NCBI RefSeq assembly: GCF_041740695.1
Contig: NZ_JBGSLK010000018.1
Coordinates: 56,251 to 120,250 of the forward strand
Length of the DNA: 64,000 bases
From: Haliscomenobacter sp041740695
GTDB lineage: Bacteria; Bacteroidota; Bacteroidia; Chitinophagales; Saprospiraceae
Direction of reading: 5' to 3'
Each line of letters starts with the position of its first letter. The first letter of the stretch is position 1. Made by a program: the position numbers and the translations under genes. This document shows positions 10,481 through 17,663 of this stretch, one piece after another. The notes beneath the pieces are model-generated. The model made no database searches. It was not told the DNA's origin and saw only the letters and a program-made list of their open reading frames with translations.

Positions 10481-11028
10481 ACCAATAGGGTTTGTTATTG
10501 ACACAATATTCTACCACCCCCAGTACTGCGCAAGTCAGCCATGAGGTAAAACAATTCCAGGTTCGTACAGGGTCACCAACCAGCCTCGGGCAAAGGCCAG
10601 GAAGTTCCTATACGACTGTTTAGAAGCTTGTTGTACGGTTGTAAAGCAAGTTTTTGAGTCGGCAATACCAACTGATTCATCCCAAACACGATTCGGTATT
10701 ACGCCTCAGTGCTGTTTGGCATTGCATCAAATGGTTGTACCACATGAGAATTTGAACGCAATAAAATTTCTACAGCTGAATGGAAGTACACCTCTTGCGA
10801 GATGGAATAGGTCATTTTTCCACAAACCATAATAGTACCTGTTGTAATTTTGCGAAGGTAAGATCAAAAAAAAAAACAGGATTCTTCCAAGTTTTTGGGT
10901 AGGTTTTTTTAATAAAAAATGTAAACAAACAATAATCAAGCGGTTAAAATGAAAAGTGGAAAGTGGAAAATTAGGAGACTTTTCTGTGCTTCCAAATTTT
11001 TCACTTTTCACTATTCACTTTTCACTAT
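10481..11028. other. Intergenic region without a supported gene
   Basis: This ~550-bp gap lies upstream of the giant surface-protein gene and downstream of the M16 peptidase gene. It must hold the surface-protein promoter, which I could not place. A start-less open frame (10545-10832, plus) and a 94-codon minus frame (10727-11011) occur but have no recognisable content or start signals. The right third is AT-rich and ends in a GTGAAAAGTG-type palindrome. Confidence 0.5.
10950..11024. repeat. Intergenic palindrome, AAAAGTG family
   Basis: GAAAAGTGGAAAGTGGAAAATT (10951-10972) faces an inverted counterpart at about 10994-11024 built from TTTTCAC/TATTCAC units. The arms are imperfect. The right arm runs up to the stop codon of the M16 peptidase gene at 11029. 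The same heptamer family forms the palindrome at 53.3 kb. Confidence 0.7.
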
Positions 11029-13830
11029 TCACTTCTTCTCCGGATACAACACCGCCGTAGCCCGGTTCGACCCACCAAAAATAATCTTGGCTACGTTTTG
11101 AATGTCTTGTACTGTAAGTCCCTCCAGATGTTTGTCGTAGTTGAGCATCCGTTGGGGATCGGCTTTGAAGATTTGGATGTTGTTCAACTCGCTCAGCCAA
11201 TACGCGTTGCTTTTGACCTGTTCCCGGTGCTGCTCCGTCCATTGCGTTTTGATCTTGGCCAGGTCTTCTTCTTTGGGGCCATTGGTTTTGATTTGTTCAA
11301 TTTCTGCCAGTGCCGCAGCGATGAGTTTGTCCACGTTTTCCGGGCCGCAGGGGAAGGACAGGGAGGCACTGAAATGCTCATAAGGCCGCTGGTTGATCGA
11401 ACAATTGAAGCCGCCGCCATAAATGCCGCTCATTTCTTCCCGCATTTTTTCGATCACCCGAATGTTGAGGATTTCGGACAAGGCATCGGCATGGAAGTCC
11501 AAATCTGGCGAGTAGGCTAACTCGCCATGCCAGATGATTTGCACCTGACTTTTGGCGTCCGCCCCGAGATACACCTTGAGTTCCTGCACCCCGGTGATGT
11601 TGCGCGAACCATTGTCTTTCCAGTTACGCTCTTTGCCACTAACGGGTAAGGCCCCCAGGTATTGGGCAATCAGGGGCTTCATCTTGGCTTCGTCCAGGCT
11701 ACCTACAAAAATGAAGTGTAGACCCGTGGCGTCGCCGAGGCTTTCTTTGTAAATGGCCATGGCCCGGTCGAGGTTGACCTGATCATAATCCACGGGCTTG
11801 GGGAGACCCAATTGCCAGGGGCTGTTGTTCGACATCCAGGTGCTCATGGTATCGATGAAGGCAAATTGTGGGTTGGAACCCATCATAGCCCATTGCGACT
11901 TTTGTTTGGCTTTGTAGCCAGCAAAAAGAGCCTCATCGCGCCGGGGAGCGGTGGCATACAGGTATACCATTTGTAGTGCGGTCTCGAAGTCTTTGACACT
12001 GCTACTTCCCGAAAAACCAGCGGTCAGGTTGCCAATCCCCGGTCGAACGTTGGCGATTTTCCCGGCGTTGATTTTGCGCAGGTCGGTTGGCGTAAAACTT
12101 GCTAGCCCCATCTCCCCAATAATCCCGGCGATTAGAGAAGCGTTGCGCAAATCTTCAATCGGGTAATTGTTGATGCCCCCAAAGCGAGCCGAGCGAAACT
12201 GGATTTCGTCGTTTTTAAAGTCGGTGGTTTTTAAGGTGACTTTTACACCGTTGCTCAGGGTTAATTCAGTAATGCCCAGGGCTGGATTGGGATTTTCATA
12301 GACAATGTTCCCACCATTGGGCGCTGTGGCCATCAGGCTACTGGCGAGCACTTTTTCTGCGTAGGGTTTGACAACTTGCTTGCTGGCTTTGGTGTACATG
12401 GCCAACAACTGAGCCTCGGTCGGCAAGGTATGGGTACCTTTTTCTGGTCCGGTCAACAAAATGAACTTGTGGCCATCCATTTTGAAGCCACTGAATAGTT
12501 TGTTGACGTCCTGCACCGTTGCTTTTTGCAAAAACTCCTGGTGGTATTTCAACTCCAGTTCAATACCTGGGGAAGGTTCTTTTTCCAGGAAATGGCTGAT
12601 GTATTCCTGTACGTAGTCTTCCGATTCGGTTTTGTCCTTTTCTTTGGCAAAACTCTCCATTGAATTGAGCATGCTCTTTTTGGCACGTTCAAATTCGGCG
12701 GGTAAAAACCCATATTTGCGGGCTTGTTCCAATACCCCATATGCCGCCGTCAGGGCAGTATCAATACCTACTCTGCCAATACCACAAGAAAGCGTGAAAC
12801 TTTTGTAACCCCGCGCCATCCCGCCATTAAAAGCTCCTGCACCCAGAAACGGTGGATTGGCGCCTTGGGATGCTTCCCGGAAACGCGCACTCATCATGCT
12901 GGTAAGCAAACGTCCCAGAATGTATTGTTGGTAAGCGCCGAGGGTATTGGCATCTGCGCTTTTAATGTTGTCATAATAAATTTGCAGACTGTAATTCGTC
13001 GCTTCTTTGTCGCTGACCACTCGAACTTCGGTTTTGCTCCGCGCAGGCACTGGAGTGGCAACCCGAGGAACGATGGTTGTAGGGTTGGGTATGGCCTCAA
13101 AATGTTTTTTGATCAAAGTCAGTGTGGCAGCCGGGTCAACATCTCCAACCACAATTACCGCCATTAAATTGGGGCGATACCAGGTGGTATAAAAGCGTTT
13201 GATGGTTTCAGCCTTGGCGTTTTTGATGATTTCGTCTTTGCCAATGGGCAGGCGACTGGCGTACTTGGAACCAGCAAAAAGTTGGTTGCGGTATTGAGTA
13301 AACATCCGGTCTCCAGCTCCTTTGCCCAGGCGGGATTCTTCCAGTACAACGCCACGTTCTTTGTCAATTTCAGTAGGGTCATAGGTACAATTGTGGGCCC
13401 AGTCTTCGAGCACTTGTAGGCCTTTTTCCAGGTTACCGGGATCTTCCAAAGGTACAGGCAACATGTAAACTGTTTCGTCAAAGGAGGTGTAAGCATTCAA
13501 ATCTGCACCAAAACGGATGCCCATTTTTTCCAAAAAACCAACCAATTCGTTTTTGGGAAAATTTTTGGTTCCGTTGAAGGCCATGTGTTCACAAAAGTGG
13601 GCCAAACCGCGTTGGGTGTCATCTTCCTGGAGCGAACCCGCATTGATGGCCAAACGGAGTTCGACCTTTTTTTCAGGTTTGGCGTTTTTGCGGATGTAGT
13701 AGGTTAGCCCGTTTTTGAGCTTCCCGGTCTGTACTGCGGGATCTAGCGGAATGCGATCGGTTGGTGCAGTTTGAGCCTGGTTGCTGAGGGTACAGGCCAG
13801 CAACCAGCAAAGGAGGAATAAACGTTTCAT
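11029..13830 (-). CDS. M16 (pitrilysin/insulinase) family zinc peptidase
   Basis: A 933-residue exported protein with an N-terminal signal peptide (MKRLFLLCWLLACTLSNQAQ). The inverted zinc motif HxxEH is present as HFCEH near residues 78-82, within the typical RGLAHFCEHMAFNG context, and the downstream glutamate lies in the conserved ERGVVLEE stretch. The length fits the two-module bacterial M16 proteins with an active N-terminal domain, M16C linkers and an inactive C-terminal domain. The predicted role is periplasmic or envelope-associated digestion of peptides; the substrate is not known. It appears to be a single-gene unit, with 126 bp to the upstream start and a palindrome behind its stop codon. 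Confidence 0.92.
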   Translation of the reverse strand: MKRLFLLCWLLACTLSNQAQTAPTDRIPLDPAVQTGKLKNGLTYYIRKNAKPEKKVELRLAINAGSLQEDDTQRGLAHFCEHMAFNGTKNFPKNELVGFLEKMGIRFGADLNAYTSFDETVYMLPVPLEDPGNLEKGLQVLEDWAHNCTYDPTEIDKERGVVLEESRLGKGAGDRMFTQYRNQLFAGSKYASRLPIGKDEIIKNAKAETIKRFYTTWYRPNLMAVIVVGDVDPAATLTLIKKHFEAIPNPTTIVPRVATPVPARSKTEVRVVSDKEATNYSLQIYYDNIKSADANTLGAYQQYILGRLLTSMMSARFREASQGANPPFLGAGAFNGGMARGYKSFTLSCGIGRVGIDTALTAAYGVLEQARKYGFLPAEFERAKKSMLNSMESFAKEKDKTESEDYVQEYISHFLEKEPSPGIELELKYHQEFLQKATVQDVNKLFSGFKMDGHKFILLTGPEKGTHTLPTEAQLLAMYTKASKQVVKPYAEKVLASSLMATAPNGGNIVYENPNPALGITELTLSNGVKVTLKTTDFKNDEIQFRSARFGGINNYPIEDLRNASLIAGIIGEMGLASFTPTDLRKINAGKIANVRPGIGNLTAGFSGSSSVKDFETALQMVYLYATAPRRDEALFAGYKAKQKSQWAMMGSNPQFAFIDTMSTWMSNNSPWQLGLPKPVDYDQVNLDRAMAIYKESLGDATGLHFIFVGSLDEAKMKPLIAQYLGALPVSGKERNWKDNGSRNITGVQELKVYLGADAKSQVQIIWHGELAYSPDLDFHADALSEILNIRVIEKMREEMSGIYGGGFNCSINQRPYEHFSASLSFPCGPENVDKLIAAALAEIEQIKTNGPKEEDLAKIKTQWTEQHREQVKSNAYWLSELNNIQIFKADPQRMLNYDKHLEGLTVQDIQNVAKIIFGGSNRATAVLYPEKK

Positions 13831-13956
13831 ATAGTACTAGGTTTTTTTACAGTGTATAGATGCAGTTATACATGCAAGTGGCGCACGCGCATTGCTATAA
13901 CAAAACGTTTCTACAAATAAATATTGCTTTGTCTACATTCAAGTAATGATTTTTCT

Positions 13957-15936
13957 TTATTCCAAAGTAATGATTTTTAACTCCACTTTTCGATTGAGTT
14001 TTTTGATGGCTTCGTCGGTATTTTCGCCATACCCTTTGAGGGCGATTCGCGTGACTGGGTAACCTTTGTCCACCAAATACAGGGCGATTCTTTTGGCCCT
14101 TTTTTCCGACAATTCGAGGTTGTAGCCATTGTTCCCAATGTCGTCGGCATACCCATCTATTTCAATGCGTTGTACTTCTTTACCTGCAATGGTCGCGATA
14201 AATGCATCCAACTTATCTTGTTCATTTATCTCCATTTCGTCGCTGTCAAATTTGAACAAAAAACTTTTGTTGTAGCGTTGGGGCTTGCGGACTTTCATAG
14301 CGGTAACCGTAGTATCGCTGCTCCCATTGATATTGGTCTTGGTTTTGGGAACATCCGGAGGTTTTACATACACAGGTTGCAGGCGGAGTTCAAGGGAATA
14401 AAACCGTTTGTTATCCCAAACTGGAATATTGAAATTACGACTATAAGGCAGGTATCCATTCACGCTGGCTTCGGTATGCAAAAGGGAGATCGAGGGCAGG
14501 CAAATAAAAAATCGCCCATCCTTATCGGTTTGGATAGATTCCCGATCAGTGATTTTGACAATGGTTTGCACGGGTTTTTCCGATATTGAATCTTTTACAA
14601 AGCCCTCCACAAAAGTCATAGGTTCACTGTACAATGGGTCTTTGAATTGTACCTGGTAAATGTCCATTCCCCCAAAACCCTCGGGCCGGTTGGAAGCAAA
14701 ATAGCCAGTACGACCATCTGCGGATAAGAAAAAGCAGCGTTCGGTGAAGGGCGAATTGATCTCTGGCCCCAGGTTGGTCGGTAGTTCCCACACCCCTTTT
14801 TCGTTCAAAAAACTCATAAAAATATCCTGGTCGCCAAGGCTCAGGTGACCAGTGGAGGTAAAAAACAGAGTGCGGCCATCATTGGAAATAAAAGGTGATT
14901 CTTCATCCTCGGTGGTATTGATGCTGGGCCCCATGTTCATCGGAGGGCTCCAGTTGCCATCCAGCATTTTTTTGCTGTACCAAATGTCGGCACCACCAAG
15001 CCCACCCTCACGAATACTCGAAAAATACAGGGTCCGGCCATCACAGCTGATGGCGGCTTGTGATTCCCATTTTTCGGAGTTGGGGTGGCCTTGAATAGGT
15101 TTCACTTCCTTGATTTCGTGCCCCTCAATTTGGGCTTCCCAAATGTCACATACCCCAATCACGTCTTCTCGTTTGCAGGCGGTAAAAAACATCCGCCGCC
15201 CATCGCGCACCAGGGTGCTCATGCCCTCGTCCAATTTGGTATTGAAGGTACTTCCTACGTTCTCGCCTCTGCGCCAGCCATTGACTTCATGGATGCTGTA
15301 GTACAAATCTTCGTCGCGGCCAGTGGCACTCATCCGGGTGTAAAAAAGCAGGGATTGGTCATTGGTGAGGCACGGGAAATATTGGTCGTGTTTGTCGTTG
15401 ATGTTGGAACCCAGGTTGTAAATGCTCACGTCTTTGAGCAATACGTTGGTGTCTTGGGAAACGGTACAGGCACGAATGTTGTTGGGCAGTTTTTCGAGGT
15501 AGCCCGCTTCCAGTTCTCGTTCATGCAGCCCATTGACGGTGAAAGAAAGGTCTTCGAGCAATTGCAGGCGTTGAAACTGCTGAAAATAGGTTACTGCCCG
15601 CATTTTTTGCCCCAGTTTATAATACAATTGGCCAATTTCATAATAGACCGCCCGGGAAAACTTGGGGCTTAGTTCCACCACCTTGAGGTAGGCACTGAGC
15701 GCTTCTTTGTAGTTGCCCATCTGCTCAAATGCGGCACCCATCCCACGTCGGGCTGGATGTAAACTGTCACTGATGATCAGCGCCTGCTTGTACAGCTTGA
15801 TGGCCTTGTTGTATTTTTTTTCGGTAAAAGCGATGTCGCCTTCCTTGGTGAATTGGGCGGCCATAACCAGGTTTTGCCCGGAAAGTTCAATGCAGGCAAA
15901 AAAACAAAAGCCGAGGAGGAGGAGAAGTTTATTCAT
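13957..15936 (-). CDS. PorE-like TPR/propeller/CRD/OmpA envelope protein
   Basis: The ~659-residue product has the domain order TPR repeats (~25-130), PD40/WD40-like beta-propeller with xSxDGRTLxF blades (~190-440), carboxypeptidase-regulatory-like domain (~450-530) and OmpA-like peptidoglycan-binding domain (~555-659, with GYADDIGN and an LSxxRAxR helix). This order is that of PorE, a T9SS-associated protein that anchors to peptidoglycan. The ATG at 15936 is preferred because the signal sequence (MNKLLLLLGFCFFAC) starts there. A weak lipobox (FFAC) leaves lipoprotein status open. Many Bacteroidota carry several paralogues of this architecture, so identity with PorE itself is not certain. The last codons and the region behind the stop share a 14-bp direct repeat (AAGTAATGATTTTT, 13941-13954 and 13966-13979). 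Confidence 0.85.
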   Translation of the reverse strand: MNKLLLLLGFCFFACIELSGQNLVMAAQFTKEGDIAFTEKKYNKAIKLYKQALIISDSLHPARRGMGAAFEQMGNYKEALSAYLKVVELSPKFSRAVYYEIGQLYYKLGQKMRAVTYFQQFQRLQLLEDLSFTVNGLHERELEAGYLEKLPNNIRACTVSQDTNVLLKDVSIYNLGSNINDKHDQYFPCLTNDQSLLFYTRMSATGRDEDLYYSIHEVNGWRRGENVGSTFNTKLDEGMSTLVRDGRRMFFTACKREDVIGVCDIWEAQIEGHEIKEVKPIQGHPNSEKWESQAAISCDGRTLYFSSIREGGLGGADIWYSKKMLDGNWSPPMNMGPSINTTEDEESPFISNDGRTLFFTSTGHLSLGDQDIFMSFLNEKGVWELPTNLGPEINSPFTERCFFLSADGRTGYFASNRPEGFGGMDIYQVQFKDPLYSEPMTFVEGFVKDSISEKPVQTIVKITDRESIQTDKDGRFFICLPSISLLHTEASVNGYLPYSRNFNIPVWDNKRFYSLELRLQPVYVKPPDVPKTKTNINGSSDTTVTAMKVRKPQRYNKSFLFKFDSDEMEINEQDKLDAFIATIAGKEVQRIEIDGYADDIGNNGYNLELSEKRAKRIALYLVDKGYPVTRIALKGYGENTDEAIKKLNRKVELKIITLE

Positions 15937-15972
15937 AATATGGATAGGTTTTTGGGACAAACAAGGTTCTGT

Positions 15973-16043
15973 GGTTCCAGGGTTCCAAAGTTCCAGAGTT
16001 GGGGTTAACCTTGGAACTATGGGACCTTGGAACCCTGGAACCC
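15973..16043. repeat. Palindrome of GGTTCCA units overlapping a gene end
   Basis: GGTTCCAGGGTTCCAA at 15973-15988 is perfectly complementary to 16028-16043, and further GTTCCA-like units fill the interior. The right arm lies inside the 3' end of the amidohydrolase gene and encodes its last residues (FQGSKVP) and stop codon at 16017. Confidence 0.9.
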
Positions 16044-17609
16044 TTTAAGGATGATTCCTGGTTTTTTTCCAGTCAGTTGTCCTGATGCTATAACGGCAAT
16101 TCCATTGACAAAAACGTATTCCATACCCGTAGAATAGGCATGGGGTTGATCAAAAGTTGCAGGAGCGTTGATTTTATTGGGGTCAAAGATCAAAATATCA
16201 GCAGCTTTACCGGGTTGTAACTGGCCACGGTCGGCCAAATTGAAGCGGGTAGCGGGCAGTACAGTCATTTTGCGGATGGCTTCTTCCAGGGCCATGATTT
16301 TTTGTTCACGTACGTAGGTGCCCAAAACCCGGGCGTTGGTGCCATAAGCGCGAGGGTGCAACATGCTGCGGCCAAAACTGGCCACCCCCGCATCCGAAGC
16401 GATCATACAATAGGGAAATTGCATGATTTTTTTGACATCCTCCTCCCCCATTTTGTGAAAAACCATTTGTACCCGGGGCCCACGGGCGCAGAGTTTGAGC
16501 ACGGTTTCAATTTCATCATCCAAATTGTAAGTGTCCCCTTTCTGCTTTTGAGTAACTTGAGGAATGGATTTTCCATTCAAGGTTGTATCCCAAGGGCAAT
16601 TGGCGATCACGGCAAAGCTGTAGTTTTCAGCGCCACTTTCTGCCAACATTTTTTTCATTTCGGTTATGATTCGAGCTTTGGTCTTGGGATTGGCCAGACG
16701 GATTTTAAGCGAATCGTTCCCGCCACCCAAAGCCCATTCCGGGATTTGGGTACTCAGGGTGGTGCTGCTGGCGGTATAGGGATATTGGTCGACCATCACA
16801 TCAATGCCCGCGCTGCGGTAGTCGTACAGTTTGCTGATCAGGGCCTCACTTTTCCCCCAGGAGGCTTTGCCAGCTACTTTGAGGTGAGAAATTTCGACGG
16901 GAATTTTGGCTTCCCGCCCGATGGTAACCGCTTCTTCCACTGCATCAAACACCCGGTGGTCTTCATGGCGAATGTGGGAAGCGTAAATGCCCTTGTATTG
17001 GGCCGCAATTTTGGCCAGGGCGACAATTTCATCGGTTTTGGCAAAAGTGCCGGGGATGTAAATCAGCCCCGTAGACAGACCTAAAGCACCGTCTTTCATG
17101 GCCTTGGTCATCAGTTCCTGCATTTGGGTCAATTCCTTGGCGCTGGGTGCCCGATTGACCGAACCCATCACTTCGCTGCGGATGGTATTGTGCCCGACCA
17201 ATGCGCCTACATTGGCAGCGATGCCCAATTTTTCGAGTTCCTGAAAAAAGGCATTTAAGTCTTTTGCGGAATTGCCACAATTGCCCGTAACTAGCGATGT
17301 CACGCCATCGAAGAGAAAATTGGCCGCGCTCGGATTGCTTTGGATGCTGCCTTCGATATGAGTGTGTACATCGATGAAACCCGGGCAGACGATTTTACCG
17401 GTCGCGTCGATGACCGTTGTAGCCTTGGAAGCGCCCAAGCCACCCATGGCCGCAATTTTACCATCGCGTATGCCAATGTCAATCTTGATCCGTGGTTGAC
17501 CAGTGCCATCTACCAGCAGGCCATTTTTGATGAGTACATCAAAATTCACCTGTGCAGAGAGTACATTGCCCAGCATAAGGCTGGAAAGGACGTATAGTAG
17601 TTGTTTCAT
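16017..17609 (-). CDS. N-acyl-D-amino-acid deacylase family amidohydrolase
   Basis: A 530-residue member of the amidohydrolase-3/D-aminoacylase family, which hydrolyses N-acyl-D-amino acids or related D-amides using active-site zinc. Visible signatures are DVHTH near residue 80 (first metal ligands), VTGNCGN near 110 (the Cys ligand of D-aminoacylases), SHIRHE and EISHLK (His ligands) and an IASDAG aspartate near 400. A C-terminal GKAADILIFDP strand is typical of amidohydrolases. A signal peptide (MKQLLYVLSSLMLGNVLSAQ) predicts export. It lies 54 bp behind the TonB receptor gene and could share its transcript. A 9-bp hairpin ends a few bases before the start codon. The final residues come from a palindrome arm and are probably not functionally conserved. 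Confidence 0.88.
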   Translation of the reverse strand: MKQLLYVLSSLMLGNVLSAQVNFDVLIKNGLLVDGTGQPRIKIDIGIRDGKIAAMGGLGASKATTVIDATGKIVCPGFIDVHTHIEGSIQSNPSAANFLFDGVTSLVTGNCGNSAKDLNAFFQELEKLGIAANVGALVGHNTIRSEVMGSVNRAPSAKELTQMQELMTKAMKDGALGLSTGLIYIPGTFAKTDEIVALAKIAAQYKGIYASHIRHEDHRVFDAVEEAVTIGREAKIPVEISHLKVAGKASWGKSEALISKLYDYRSAGIDVMVDQYPYTASSTTLSTQIPEWALGGGNDSLKIRLANPKTKARIITEMKKMLAESGAENYSFAVIANCPWDTTLNGKSIPQVTQKQKGDTYNLDDEIETVLKLCARGPRVQMVFHKMGEEDVKKIMQFPYCMIASDAGVASFGRSMLHPRAYGTNARVLGTYVREQKIMALEEAIRKMTVLPATRFNLADRGQLQPGKAADILIFDPNKINAPATFDQPHAYSTGMEYVFVNGIAVIASGQLTGKKPGIILKGFQGSKVP

Positions 17610-17613
17610 AGTG

Positions 17614-17642
17614 TTCCAGTCTAATACACTTTCAGACTGGAA
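17614..17642 (-). promoter_or_regulatory. Hairpin just upstream of the amidohydrolase start
   Basis: TTCCAGTCT (17614-17622) and AGACTGGAA (17634-17642) form a perfect 9-bp stem with an 11-base loop. It lies between the receptor stop (17664) and the amidohydrolase ATG (17609) and ends only 4 bases from that ATG. No T run follows on the minus strand, so it is not an obvious terminator; it could affect translation of the downstream gene. Confidence 0.5.
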
Positions 17643-17663
17643 ATTTAGCAGATTTTTTTGGAA

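Noticed and set aside
10545..10832. 95-codon open frame on the plus strand in the 10.5-11.0 kb gap
   Set aside because: It has no early start codon or ribosome-binding site, and the product matches nothing I recognise. A decayed gene fragment cannot be excluded.
10727..11011. 94-codon minus-strand frame in the same gap
   Set aside because: Its N-terminal part is translated from the AAAAGTG palindrome, and the rest is low-complexity AT-rich sequence.
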